A stretch of 64,000 nt of DNA from Lingula anatina. Taxonomy: Eukaryota; Brachiopoda; Lingulata; Lingulida; Lingulidae. The stretch covers positions 497,570 through 561,569 of the forward strand of contig NW_019775935.1 of assembly GCF_001039355.2 (NCBI RefSeq), given 5' to 3'. Below the pieces are notes generated by a model. The model did not search any database. It saw only the letters and a list, made by a program, of their open reading frames with translations, and had not been told where the DNA came from. Positions 37,918 through 51,789 of the stretch are shown here, one piece after another. Positions within the stretch are counted from its first letter, which is position 1, and the number at the start of each line of letters is the position of its first letter. A program made the translations under genes and the position numbers.

Positions 37918-40900
37918 CTATAAAAACTGTTCTAGCGGCACATTAATTAACTCCTCCTCATCACTACTCCATTCATCAGCATTAACTTGACTAGTTCTAC
38001 TGACGGTTTTTCCTTCACCTCCATCATCTTTCCCTAGATGTTCATGCTGATAAAGAGCCTCTTCCACAGAGTCCCTATCTGCTGTCCATTGTAATATATT
38101 CCTGTCTAAGGACCCCGAGTACAGATCATGTGTATTGGGGTGAATGGCACAGGACGTCACCTGGTGATAGTGCCCACGTAAAGTATGATAGCGCTCTCCA
38201 CTGAACATATCATACACTGCCACATCGGCAAACTCTGGGACATAGACCAGAGTGGGATCACAAGAATTTGATATGGCAACTTGGACTGATTTCTCGTTCT
38301 CGTTATTGATCTTTCCATAGTTGACCATAGTGTTTTTCCCATTTGAAGTGTTCCAAAGTCTTAACCTTTCATCAGTGCCAAAGGTTACAAGGAAGAGACC
38401 ATCGCTGGTGAAACACAAGCCATTAACTGCACCACTGTGTGCTGTAGATGCTAGAAAATGAAGATTATGTGTATCAAAAATTCATCTAAGAAGCTTTTAA
38501 AAACAGTAACAAAATTTTTCATTCATTGCATTTAAATTGTATGTCCAAAATTACAAAATAAAGTAATTTATTAGTATACATGTGAAGGACAGAAAATACC
38601 TACTTTGTTCAGAGTTTCCACTTTGTGATGCTCCATTATGTTGATCTAGCTTCATGAAGCTGCCTTTAGCACTCCGTATGTCCCACAGCAAAACTCTGCT
38701 GTCTGCCCTGAAATTAAAATTACCACCATAAATGACTGACTAACAGAACAGCAGCATCATACACATTGTTAAATGCAAAAAAAAAAAAAAAAAAAAAAAA
38801 TCAAATATCAACCACTTTTTCTTTTTTTTTTCATTACTAGCTATAATGGGCATCAACTAATAAAAGTTATATTTGCCCAATGAATCTGTCAACACAAACT
38901 AAAGAGAAGATACACAATCACTGGATAATATATCAGACATGAACCTAGGTTTCAAAAAAAAAAAAAAAAAAAAAACTGAACATTTATCCCCCCAGATTTT
39001 TTTGCAGATCTTGAGGAATCTCAGGAACCATCAAAATTGTATTAAAAAATGCGGAATTCCGCGTTTCCGCAGAAAAAGCTCAACTTCTGGCCCCCGTTTC
39101 ACAAAAAAACTTAAGTCGGTTTCCCTGACTAAGAGCTTGGTTACCAACGTAATTAAGTCGTTACGTCACTAAGTCCCGTTTCACAAAGAATCTAAAAGGT
39201 CGCTTACGTCGTTTTTTTCTTAGCTGCTAGTCGACGATGCCAAGCCTCCTCGTGAGGAGACTTAAGTCAGCAGGCTCAACTAAAACTCAGTAAATGAGAG
39301 CATAAACAACAAAAATTTGGAAAGAACATACCTCATTCAAGATATTGTGTTATAATATCCTTGAATAGCACTGACATTTATGGAATATTGAAATAAAAAA
39401 TAAAATGCCACTTCACCCAGCTGATCGCGTGTTTGTCTATGTTTTTGACCGCTAGACGTCCGTCAGCAGTGTTCCACGACAAGCTTATGTTTAACTGTTA
39501 CTGTGAAGTTGTATTGAAGTTAAACTAATCAATAAACTTCAAAATCAAAATTTGTTTGTGTTTTGGCTGATTGTTATTGTTGATTAACAATTGTTCTCGG
39601 CCGAAAGAGGCCATAAAACGTCATGTCTTGTGAAACTTTTGAAACTTTAAACCTCCTTTTCTTGAAGAGTTTCTCGTGTGCGTCGACTACGGTAAGCACT
39701 CCAAGCTAAGACTTTAGATTCTTTGTGAAACACTCCTAGTCGACTGCAGAGTAGTCGACCTAGTGAAGTCGACCTAGCTAGGCCATTCAGCTCGAGCTAG
39801 TCAACTACGGATTTAAGATTCTTTGTGAAACGGGGGACTGATTTATTAACCTGTTTTAAGAGAAACTGTTTTGAGAGGCAACTTACCCTCCACTGGCCAG
39901 TACATATGGCTCACGTGTTGACCATTTCAGAGTATATACAGTCTTCCTGTGCCCCTGCAATGTGTGGCTGGCAGAGCCTGATCTGAGGTCAATTAACTTG
40001 ATGCGCCCTTTTATTCCACAGGCCACCAGAGTGTGTTTGGTTGCTATTGGTGACATATCGTGACAGTAGACGCTGCTGTCAAACTCATAACTGTCTGCTG
40101 GCTGCAACAAATGGATTTGGACATGAATTGAAATCTATGTATGTGTTTATACCACTCTGTATGTGCTGGGGAGGGGTGTGTGTGTGTGTGCATGTGTGTG
40201 TTTCCATTTAAAACATATTTCATTTACTGAACAGCACCATCTGTTAAAGTAAAGGATATTAAAACAAACAATAATCTGTGAACTAGGTACTCACAACTAA
40301 TGCATTTGCATCCCATATTTTCAGTTTTGAATCCATCCCACTGGTCAGGAACATGCCTGTGTCTAAAGGGTACCACTGTGCAGTTTCCACGCTGCCTGAG
40401 TGTGCATGAGTGGACACATTCTGCCTGCCCCTTCCTATGGGACGTTTTACGTGTGCCACACATTTGAATGTGTATTTTAGAGATCCTGTTGTATTATGAA
40501 GATCGTGAATGACAACCTCTCCACTTGAACTTCCAGATAAAAGGCTAAAATGGAAAGTATTAGATAATGGAATAAAGGTCTTACATGGGTACCAGTAGAT
40601 CTGCAGATTTAAATCATATGATGGCATAAGAAATAGATTTTTGTTGCACTTGCCAAATATGATATGGTTCAAAGTTCCACTGGAAAATTAGTCATCTAAA
40701 TTATTTCTTCTCCTTGTAATTATAGTCATATCTCTCAATTTCCTTAAAACTCCAAATAATGATTTTGGTATTCCTTTTGAAAATGATTTTGAACAAAGTT
40801 TCGTTTTACTTGACAGCTATCCATAGAAAGCATATCTGAGACATACCCATTTTGACAACACTTGTTAAGTGAAGATACTGTACATGTAAGTGTAAATGTA

Positions 40901-41177
40901 TTTTGGCAGGATGCTTTCTTTGCTCATTAGCTAGGGATAACTTTTAATGGGCAAGAAAATAATTTGAGCAAACAAACAAATATTTCAATACTTACAATCT
41001 ACCTTCGGCCGGATCAATGTCAAGAGACGTTACGCCTCCTCTATGAACTTCTTCCAGATCTTTGTATTTGCTGAGACCCAAACTAAAAGCCCTCTTCACC
41101 GTCTCCGCTCTACTGAGAAAGCTTGGAGGATAGATTCCTTGTTCTCTGTAGGCTAAATAACCCACCAAGGAGGACAT
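37918..41177 (-). CDS. ERCC8: ERCC8 / Cockayne syndrome A WD40 protein
   Basis: ERCC8 (CSA) is the substrate receptor of a DDB1-CUL4 ubiquitin ligase that acts on stalled RNA polymerase II in transcription-coupled nucleotide excision repair in the nucleus. Five minus-strand exons: 41177-40996, 40544-40295, 40101-39887, 38707-38604 and 38450-37918; phases agree, giving 427 residues (human 396). The WD40 propeller spans nearly all of it. Close family matches include 'GGVTSLDIDPAEGR', 'VETAQWYPLDTGMF', 'HDMSPIATKHTLVA', 'NGLCFTSDGL' and 'LWNTSNGKNTMVNYGK'. The WDIR at 224-227 is the WDxR box expected for DDB1 binding. The acidic tail 'DEWSSDEEE' matches the human AWSSSDEE end, with about 10 extra residues after it. 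It diverges from RCL1 with 374 bp between start codons. Confidence 0.95.
38778..38970. repeat. Poly-A/poly-T tracts in an ERCC8 intron
   Basis: A run of more than 20 A residues around 38778-38800, a T-rich run at 38817-38831 and a further A run near 38955-38974 (plus strand). Low-complexity sequence; the A runs could be tails of short retro-insertions, but no SINE body is recognisable. Confidence 0.6.
39090..39836. mobile_element. Non-autonomous DNA element with 'cccgtttcacaaag' termini
   Basis: The termini 'gcccccgtttcacaaa' (39090) and 'tttgtgaaacggggg' (to 39836) are inverted repeats. A second inner pair, 'tcccgtttcacaaagaatct' at about 39174 and 'agattctttgtgaaacactc' at about 39717, makes two nested inverted repeats. 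The interior is rich in 'gtcgac' words and has no long ORF. The whole element sits in the ERCC8 intron between 38708 and 39886. It looks like a MITE or deletion derivative, possibly two nested insertions. Confidence 0.7.
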
Positions 41178-41551
41178 TGTGGTTCAGTATACATTATGGA
41201 CTTAACATTATGATTTCGTATGTTTTGAGTGACAGAAAAATGTACAGTAGCCACAAAAAAGGGCTTTTAATTCAAAGGATTCTGCTGACACAGAAGTTGT
41301 GCGTACACCAAATTGTGTGACCTTCACCTTCCAACGCTATCTACTAAGCTGTAGTTCAGCTTCGGCATAATTTAAGAAGGAGTGTCTGTGCGTTAATTTC
41401 ATGATATGTAAAAAAAATAACGCTAAAATGCATATTTGTATAATTTGTATATAGAGTATTTTTAATTTTTTCCTAAAAAGATAAAAAATTGTCAATAAAT
41501 GATCGAAACTGAAATCTATTAATATCGTGGCTTCGCTTACCATTAACAAGC
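41178..41551. promoter_or_regulatory. Bidirectional promoter region ERCC8 / RCL1
   Basis: Only about 374 bp separates the two divergent start codons, so both transcripts must initiate here. No TATA box is evident at a sensible distance for either gene. Transcription start sites cannot be placed from sequence. Confidence 0.65.
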
Positions 41552-44500
41552 ATGGCATCAAACATGCGAAGTTTCGAGGGGTCAAATTTCTTTCGCCAGA
41601 GGTTGATTTTAGCAACTTTGAGCGGTAAAGCTGTTAAAATAAAAAAGATACGGTCCAAAGATGACGACCCAGGCATCAGAGGTTTGTAAACGGGCTAATT
41701 CAAAAGTTGTCCACTTAGGGTAACACTGGTGTGACTCCGTACTGTCAGTCACTGATACCCATTGGCATATTGCTTCAGGTGAATCTAAACTAATGAAATG
41801 ATTAATCTCTCAGTAAAATAAGACTGGCCTCAGATACACAGCAAATGACTCAATAAAGCTACCTGGGACAAAGTTATCCAATAAAACTTGTTTTTAGGGT
41901 TGAACCCTGTATATATCTGTTATATCTTCTGAAGGTCTTTTTATCCAGAATGTTATACTTTTGGAATTTTGATGTTATCTCTAAAATTGAACGAAATATC
42001 ACAGTTTTTTTAAAATAGCGATATTAGGGCGATTGTGTCCTCCCATTTCAGCCAGGAAGCTGTGACCACTGAGTGCTTTTGTGCCTACTTAAAACATACT
42101 TTGCCTTGATCAATTTTCATTGGGGTTTGTTGCATAAGATCATCACAAATAATTCTTTACTTTCACAAAGTATAAAAAGTAGGCAGAGAAGATTTTTGTA
42201 TAGGTTGTTAAACGAGGTGCCTCAGTGGTCGCTGGTCACAGGCTGGCCAGTGAGGATGCAGGACATGATTGTGGCACCTCTGGTGCATTTTGATATACCT
42301 AACATATAGGTCTATAGACTCTACATTGTACAACTCTGGTACTCCTGTCCTACAGTATGTATTCAACTTTTACGTAGTAAGTTTCACATGACAATATTGT
42401 TTCACAGAAAGAAAGATGTAGGTGCAGAAAAGATGCATTGTGGTTTGGGAGACACCAACTGAAAGGTTTCCAAGCAAACCTCTTAACTTAAACCTTCACC
42501 TGTCTTGCACTTCTGAAAAATCACAAATTTTTGTTGCCAATCTGTCCACAAATCACGATAACAATAATGCAAAACTGCTTCAGAAGCCCATTGAATGCCT
42601 ATCCACAGACATGGAACACGTGAGCCCTATATTATTATGAATAGCTGTCATTGATTGCCCAAAAGAAAAAAACAGTAATATGTAGGTCACCAGTGGTATT
42701 TTATTATATTTTTACTGTACTTCTCTCTTTTATGCTATAGTAAAACAGGAATTATATAATGTAAAATAGAAACGTTAGTGATGAAATTCTGTTTTAAGAC
42801 TTCATTGTCTCTGTAATAATAACAATGATATTCTTCATTGTTATCAAAGTGGGGCATGATAAAAATGTAAGCCACAGTTTACCACATTCATGATAAAAAG
42901 TAAGGAAATTTAAACGAAATGGTCCTTTTATCATCTGCATTTAAAATCAAAATTAAATTTGAGGGAAAAAATTAAGAAACATTATGATTTTGCTAACAAG
43001 AAATACATGTCTTATATATTCATGTATCATATTAGAATTGACATGGTATGAATTGACAACATGTAAAGCCATACACTAACTTAAAATTTTGAACTGATGA
43101 TAAGTAACAGTATGTATCATGATGTTAAAACCTTTTCATTTGCAGATTTTGAAGCTAGTTTTATAAGGCTTCTTGACAAGCTGACCAATGGATCAAGAAT
43201 AGAAGTGAATGAAACAGGTAAAAATGACAACTGGCATCTTTCAGTTGGGTTTGATTTGACTTCTTAGTGTTGTGTTCACAGTGATCATACCTAAATCTGG
43301 ATGTTAGTCAATGTTTCTTATGGTATTAGTACCTGTTGCCTGTAGGGAATCAAGTAATAGCTGATTTGCATGTATACCTAATATTGATGTGCAATGTTTG
43401 AAGTGCTCAACAGAAGAACTAAACAATTACAGTAGAAGTTAGCAGCCCAGCATAGCATTAAATTACACATGTTAGCACGCCTTTTAGCTTTTTGATATGT
43501 AGTATACTAAAGCATGAAGGATATAGGTATAGATAAATGTAAAGTGATGGTCAGCTAGTACAACCACCCAGAAACATGGATGAAGGTCCTCAGATCTTTT
43601 TCTTACCTCTCACCCGCTCAAGTCAAACACTGCTGAAAAGCCAAACAATTTTTGGTAGGCTAGCAGATGAATCTTATTTTCTTGATGGCAAAATTGATTG
43701 GCTTTTTGGCAATGTGGCATTGTTAACTAGAGAAATGAAAATATAAAAAAATGTAAGTAGGTGTGCTAATGCATTGATTTTCATGTGAAGTCCAGCAGTC
43801 GATGACAGGTTGAGTGGTATGTACACCACTTACAGTGAGGTCTATTTTGCATACCAAGTACATATTTCATTCTTTTAAAATGATTAATTTCTTGATTACT
43901 TTACACAACCAAATCTTACACCAATCTGTCCAGGAATTAAAAAAAAAACAAGTTGAATGTCCTATACCTCTCAGTTTTGTTAATTATATTCTCTATCCAA
44001 ACTCCAGGCACCTCCATGTTCTACCAGCCTGGACTGCTGCCAGGAGGGTCAATAGAACATGACTGCAGTTTGCAGAGGGCCATAGGGTATTACCTGGAGG
44101 CTTTAGTATGCTTGGCACCATTTTCCAAGACGCCAATCCATGCCGTCTTGAGGGGAATAACCAATGATCAAATTGATCCATCAGTGAGTATTATAAGTAA
44201 CAGGAGATATTGGTTTAGCTTTATTACAAACACAGGTTGTTTATTTTAGACAAAGACAGTGATAACTATTTGTTAGTATATGTATGTGACTTATCTAAAC
44301 CTTGTGGGCTTAATGGATGGCTGTTCAAATTGTGGCTTTGTAAATATTGTAGCATTTGTTCATTTTTATTTATTGTTCCACAGTGCCCAAATGGCATAAA
44401 TTCCAGTAAAGCAATGTATGTATGGATGGATGGTGGAATGAACATGCATTTACTATCTTTAGTTTAAAAAGAACAAAAACTAATTCAATTCATAACCCCA

Positions 44501-47500
44501 AAAAAAAAAAAAAAAAAAAAAAAAAAGAAAAGAAAAAGGAATAGCAAAATAACTGTGAATTTAGAATCAATCAATTTTGTTTTATTGTAATGGCTCTATT
44601 TTGGATTTCATGTGCTCAGACAGTGGATTATGTCCAATAATGTATCTGTCATTTTGTTTTATTCAAGGTGGACCAAATAAAGTTATCTACCTTTCCTATA
44701 CTGAAGAAGTTTCTTGGCACAGATGAAGGGTTGGAACTAAAGGTAAATTATCTAAAAGGCCCCAATAGGTACAACAAAACTAGAAATAATCCCTCTGTTA
44801 TCAATCAGTAGATGAAAAAAATTCAAAAGGGATGCTTATAGGCACTATGGTCACTTTGTGACTTCCAATTAAAAATCACTTGTTAATTGTAAAATGTTAA
44901 TTGTATATTGACATTTGGAAACGTCCCAAAGTCATGTTTTCTGTTATCAAAGTGAAAGGTTTGATTCATCCAGTTTTATTATACCAGTACTAAGATAATG
45001 AAAAAAACTAATTCTAATACTGAATCTAGTGTTGAAACAGAGATCACGATATTTGTTAGGGCTCGGGCCCACAGATTTGGTATTTGGAATCTCAGGCCCC
45101 CATGCTGGTTTTTTGAGCCTGCTCATGAATGGCTTCTTTCACCTGTGTCTGAACCAGTCCTCCTTTTTGTCCAGGATCATAACATCCTTCCATGTCAAAA
45201 GTATGGCTGGAATTTGGTAGGTGGTGAGTCGTATATGTCACCTGAGCCAGGGTATCTGTATTGGTACATGCTGCCTTTTATATCCCCCACATGTGAGTCT
45301 CGATTTCACTGTCATTACATATTATACCATACACAGCATTGGACAACTTTTCCTTAGGCCCCATTTGTTTTTTATTTAAGGTACTCTATATGAGCTTTAC
45401 CTTACAAAATGATGAATTTTCCTGAAGGTTGGGGGAGAAATCAATTTTCTCCGGCTCACAAATAATTGCATGACCAGTACTAATCCTGGCACTTTGGTTT
45501 TGATGTTTTGTTCCATTTTTGATTTAGAGCACCATGTCTTAATTATATAATGTACACTTCAAAAGGAACTATCGACATCAGGTACTTGTATTTGTTAATT
45601 AGTTTTTAAAGTCTGAAAGATAAGTAGCTTTGCAGGATATGTAGACATAGAAAATTCTACTTTGGGGAATTTTCAAACTCGTACAGTATAACTTCTTATG
45701 AGTTCTGTGGAATTACTGTCTATTGCACAACATTGTGAATTTGCCAGGTTTTTAGGTTTCACTTTTGTATTGCCTTCTAAGAGAAGATTTCCAGCCCATA
45801 CAGTGTCTCCCTAATCCCTAAAAAGTTGACATTACCTCAAAGGTATTTCTTGTTGCATCTCAGGTGATTCCTATTATTTTTTCTATCATACTTAGTTTTG
45901 GGAATAGTGGTGACTCATGGGTGGGGTGGGAAATAAGATTACTGAACAATGAATTACAATGAATGTGTAACAGTATGACGGCATCACCCATTATTTTGAA
46001 AAAATGGCAAGACAAAATTAGTAGAGATAAAGATGTTTGAATGAGATATGTATTGGTGGTAGTTTGGATACATTTCATCATATTGCAGGCAGTAATATTT
46101 AGCTAGAACAGTTTTTGTTGGTTTTGAATAAAGCCAGTTTATCATTGATATGCAATAAATTTAGCTTTGGGCAGCTTTTTGTTTAATTTGTTGAAATATA
46201 AAACCAATTGCTTTTTTTTTTCATTTTTTAAGATTCAATACATGTCATGTCTTCATTTTTTATGAAGAACTTTTAGAAAATACTGCTTTATCTCTTGAAA
46301 AGCAACTGTCACGCTTCTCATGTTCTGCTTATTAACTGTAATATAATGCTAACCAAGCAACTGAAAGTAACACCCACATTGAACAATGAAGCAAGGAAAA
46401 AAGGAATTATAAAGTGAAATGGGAACTGTTCTCATTGTGTGTGTTTGCGTGTGTGTCCGTTATGTGGTGCAGAATAGACTGTTGGAGTTTTACAAACTCA
46501 ACCCATCTTACGATGGAACACAAAGAAAACTTAATTGAAACAGAACCTTACATAGGTCTTGGTTTGAAACAGGGCGGAGGCCAACTAAAATCAGGAATAA
46601 ATCAATAGAATGTTGTGTTTCCCTTGAATGTTTCTCTGTGAACAAGAAATGTGATTTTGTGCTTGTGTACTACTGGCTTTCATACTTAAAGGGTGTATGC
46701 AAAGAGGAGGTTATTGACTTCACCAAATGAGTCATCTCATCAACATGCTGTATACCAAAAGAAAGATGATGTAATAACTGTTTGTTTCCCCATTTTATTA
46801 TGCAATATATGGATTGGAAGATATAACATTGACCAATAGTGCCTGTGGTAAATTTAAGGCATCGTTCACATGAAAAATCCAAATTCCAAAAATCTACAAA
46901 TCCATTGGCGGTATCTAGTGATCATGGTCTGTGCCCTGAATACCCCACCGCGTAATTAACTAGCAGCGCGAGCAAGTAGTTTCCAAAGCTGTAATTAATT
47001 CTCGGCTGCGCTCGGAGGAGATTCTGACACCTGAACGCATGCACAGTAGTATCTCTTGCCATCAGATTATGAAGGTTGCACTCATATCTGTCATGTGTAT
47101 ATGGACCTCATTTTCAACATCTTGTTGTTGCACAAAATCGACAAACACATTTTTCAAAGCAACCGCAACTGCCATTTTCTTTCTCTCTAAATTATTACTG
47201 CTCATGTGTCCAGGTGTCAAAATCTCCTCCGAGCGCAACGGAGATTAAATTACAGCTTTGGAAGTAAATCGCTCGCTCTGCTAGTTAATTATTCAGGGTA
47301 CAGACCGTGAACACTAGATACCGCCAATGGTTTTTTGGAATTTGGATTTTTCATGTGAACAATGCCCAAGTTCCCTTCAAGTACATACATATTTAGACAA
47401 CACAGTTGGGGAGCCCATTGGACTTGAACTAAAGTGCATCTCAAATTCATTATTTTCGAATTAGCAAGCATATGTTAAATTGTTGTCTGATGTCTCTTAT

Positions 47501-50500
47501 CATTGACTTCTTTCAGATAATCAAACGTGGGGCAGCCCCTGAAGGAGGAGGGGAGGTTATCTTTAAGTGTCCCACCAGACAGAAACTACGCCCAGTTCAG
47601 TTCACAGATCCAGGCAAAGTGAAGAGAATACGGGGTGTGGCGTATCTTTAATAAGAAGTAAATAACTAAGATTCTTGGATGAATTGAAAGATAAGATTTA
47701 AGTCTAAACAGATATATTACAATTTATATAAACTGGTTTGAATTTGTTTATATATTTTGCATCTTTAACATAAAGCACGATGATTTTTCTGGGATGAAAA
47801 GAGGTCCTCCTTCAGGTTTAAAATTCAGATCAGGTATTTTTTGGAAGTAACTGTTTCTGCCTTCACTCAAAAGTGTCAGCAATGGTCAAAAGTGAACTTG
47901 AAAGTAGTTGAGTTAAACATGTAACATGAAATGAAGAATTAAGCCTCCTTAACCAGTTGTCAGCTGGGCAACACGTGTGTCTCCTGCAGTTACAAACAGA
48001 ATGGTGGATTCTGTAAGAAGTGTTTTAAACCAGTGTTTAGCTGATATATACATATACACCGATCATCAAAAAGGAAGTCAATCTGGAAAGTAAGTTTGCA
48101 TTCATGTAGATTTTTTTAAATGACAGTTTTCCATAGTGTTTAAGATTCAAGTACTTCTTTTAAAAAGCATGCTTAACTAAAAAAATATATGCACTTTTGC
48201 ACAAGTGTATTTTGTTGCATTGATAAATTCACAAACAGTAGTTGAACACCTTGGTAATTGATGACAAGTTGACTACAATCCATTCACTTGCCAATGTTTT
48301 TTAAACAGAATATTTTGTTTTATAGGTCTCCAGGCTTTGGTTTAACACTTGTTGCAGAGACAACTAATGGTGCTTTCCTAACAGCTGAGCTTGCTTCCAA
48401 TGTCAAAGGCTCTGAGGCAGGGCCTACAGTTCCTGAGGATTTGGGAAAAGACGCTGCCAAACACTTATTGAAGGAAATACACAGGGTAGGTGTTTTTTTT
48501 TCAGGATGTGTCTACAGAAACCATTAACATTTTGCAGAAAATTAGATCTCTGTCAAGGGTGTTGAACCATATTGAATTTAGAAAAAAAATGCCAGCTTCC
48601 TCAAGTGAAATTGCACCTAGAAAAAGATCATCACATTTATATGTAAGTTATCCCTGTGCTATTTGGCAATTGGAAAAGTAATTTAGCCTTGACCAATTAA
48701 CATAATTACATTTACATTGGTTTAGAGAAATGTTGATAACAGATTGAATTTCTGGTCATAAACTGCTGTATTACTGTCTGGCTTTCTGTTGCTGCAACCG
48801 CTCTTTGATATAACGGGAAAAGCAGTGACATGTTGTTTTGTTCAGTGTAATTCTGTCTTCTCTACAGAGCCTAAGATGGCATAGCGAAAAGCAGAGGATC
48901 TCTATTTTATTCATAGTGGTTAATTTTCGTGTCTAGGTGGCTTCCAACAAAGAGTCATGACACTTTCTACTAAGATTTCCCAGATGGTTTTTATTTTTTA
49001 ATTGAAATAAGTGCCTAGGAGTATTCTCATTGCTCAGGATGACTTTGTAATATTGTAAGTCACTGGGAACAATAACTGCATTAAATATTAAGTCCAGCAG
49101 TTTATGATGAAGACTCATGTTGAGATTTTTTAATAAGTGTGAATTGAGAAAAAACTGCAAAATATAACTGGTGAGAAGTGACTACTGTCTAGTAGACTGG
49201 AAAAGGATAAATTATTGCCATTTTATTTTACAGTTGACAAATTGTGAACATGAATTTAAAAATCATTTTGTTGTTCAGCTCATTGGTTTTTCATATATCT
49301 GGAGGTCTTTGATTGTAAACTTGTTAGTATTTAAATGCAATTGGATTACTTTAAAGCAGAGCACATGCAGTTGCTGTTACTTAAGAGATTAAAGTGAAGC
49401 CCACTGCTGCCCAAGAATCCTAGTGTGTAAATTGTGCTGAAGCTCAGTGTCTGCAGAGGCAATGACATTATCTCCTTGATATGATGTAATCAAAGAAGAC
49501 ACCAAAGATGGGTTTATTATTTGTGTGAGAAGGGATACTTTGACAAAAAAAAAACTTCTTTGGTTGAGTGAGAGGAGATGAAGTGCGTCTTACAGTCTTG
49601 GCCTATAATGTAAGGACCTTTTCACATCATGCATTACAAGTATCTGCATTGAAATACTTAGGGAGATTGACAACTGAGTAGAAGGGCTGTTATGCAAGAA
49701 AGGCACCTACAGTGTGCTTGAAATATGGCCAGTTCACCAGATTAATTTTGACTGGTTCAAACAGTTGGAAGCAAACTTGTGAAAGTGAGCAAAAAAACAT
49801 GTAGTATAATTACTTGTTAGGACAAGTTTTGATATGTGTAACTCACAATGTAAAAATGGCCTTACTGATTTCATGTCCAAATTGTCAAAATGTTCTGTTG
49901 TTATATGTAAAGGCTTCTACCGTTTAACAGTTAGAGTTAGATCAGGCATTTCTTGTATTTTTTACTATGAATAAAAATATAAATTTTTAGTAGGGGCAGT
50001 GTCCTATAACTTCAAAAGCTGCAACATGCCTTTGGGCATTAGCATAGGCTATGTATAAAGAAAATGAAACTCAGATTCTGCCCTTTCAAGCTGATTAAAT
50101 GAAAGCTATGTTTTTTTTTAGGTTTCAGCTCCATTAGTCTTGATTCACTCATTATTTTCAAAACATTAACTTCGACAGATTTGTCGCCCTTGAAATGCAA
50201 TCTGTTTCGTTGACAACCCTTAATTAATCAATTTTGAAACTCTATTACATTTTAGAAGCCAGTTAATTTTCTTTGCCACATTTTGAAACTATATGAGAAT
50301 ATACAAGCTTATAGTGTGTTATGCTATAATTACACATAATAGTGATGGCACTTTGTATAAATGATCAATTAGATATTAATATTATGCATTAATTACTCAT
50401 GATGTGATTGTGAGCACATTTTGTTAAGGTTTGATTGTAAATTATATTTGGTGATTATGAATCATGTCACAAAAAGTTTTTAGAAGAACTATCAATTTTT

Positions 50501-50522
50501 TTAAAGACACATATGCTTTGAG

Positions 50523-50555
<33 letters not shown>

Positions 50556-51757
50556 TAATTCAAACTTCTTGTAATGACTTCAAGTGAAAGCTTAGAATTT
50601 GTTGTCACAGTACTGGAGTACCTGGGTTACTTTTATGACATAAAAGATGCTACAAAGAAGCAAGTCTTTAGAGCATATTTCCCACTATCATTTAACAATT
50701 ATTTTCAGGTAAATCAAACTGAGGACTGTTGCATAGATAATTTATAATAAATAGTTCTTCTCTTTCCTTTGGAATACTACTATATAAAGTTGAGGTTGAT
50801 ATTCGCTGCTTGGTCATGTTTATTTGACAGGACAACCTGTTGGTGATGTTCATTCTCTTGGGAAATGTTGCTTCTTTCTTTTGACTAAGTATTTATTTTC
50901 ACCAATTAATGTGTGTAAAGTGACATTGGCTAGGTCTACAGTAAGTAGCTTACACGTAAATTATTGAAAGTCATACCCAAATAGTGTGAACTTGGATTTA
51001 TTTGTAGTGTTTTGTTGGAAACTAATGTGCTGGTTGACAAATGGTGTTGACAATGTGGAGACACTTTTCCCGGAAATCACTTAACCACGTCTAAGTGCAA
51101 TTTGAGACAGATAGAGATAGAAGGGTATGAGGTTGGTTTTTTATGGAGTTGGGATTAAGAGATAAAGATTTTGAAGCACTGTTCTATTGAGGTTTTTATA
51201 ATTAATTTTGAGCTTTTTCTCTTTTTCACAGTTAGTTTTTAAATTTCTTATTAATTATGTTGCCTTCGTTAATTGGTTCATCTATTATTTTGATAAACAT
51301 GGTATTATCTATATTTTAATAGAAGAAAACAGAAGAAAGTATACTCACTTTTTGAAAGAATTATCAATATCATTTCTGCAAAGTGAGCATCTCTGTGTAA
51401 TGACATTCAAATAAATCAAAAATCAAAATTACAGGCACTTCATTTTCACTATGAGTCTTGTTGCTGGCAACTTGGCCATCCTGTTTGATCAGATAAATTG
51501 TTAGATGTTGACATTATTTCTGTGACAGATGATGGTTCTGATTAGCTGGAAGAAACCAAACACTTGGATTCTTTGAATTTGATAATATCCACATTAGTTG
51601 TTGTTCAGATGTGGCTGACTTTTGTCAACAATAAAAAGAAAGCACGTATTCAGTGCTATTACATAACAGTCCAGAAATAATGGGTCATTTGATATGTTCT
51701 CTGTAATGTGTCTCATACCCTCACATCCAATCATGCAAAAATCATACAATTTGCAGA

Positions 51758-51789
<32 letters not shown>

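Noticed and set aside
41473-41676. Minus-strand 67-aa frame starting MPGSSSLDRIFF
   Set aside because: It is the antisense shadow of RCL1 exon 1 (41552-41681), which matches RCL1 residue by residue on the plus strand.
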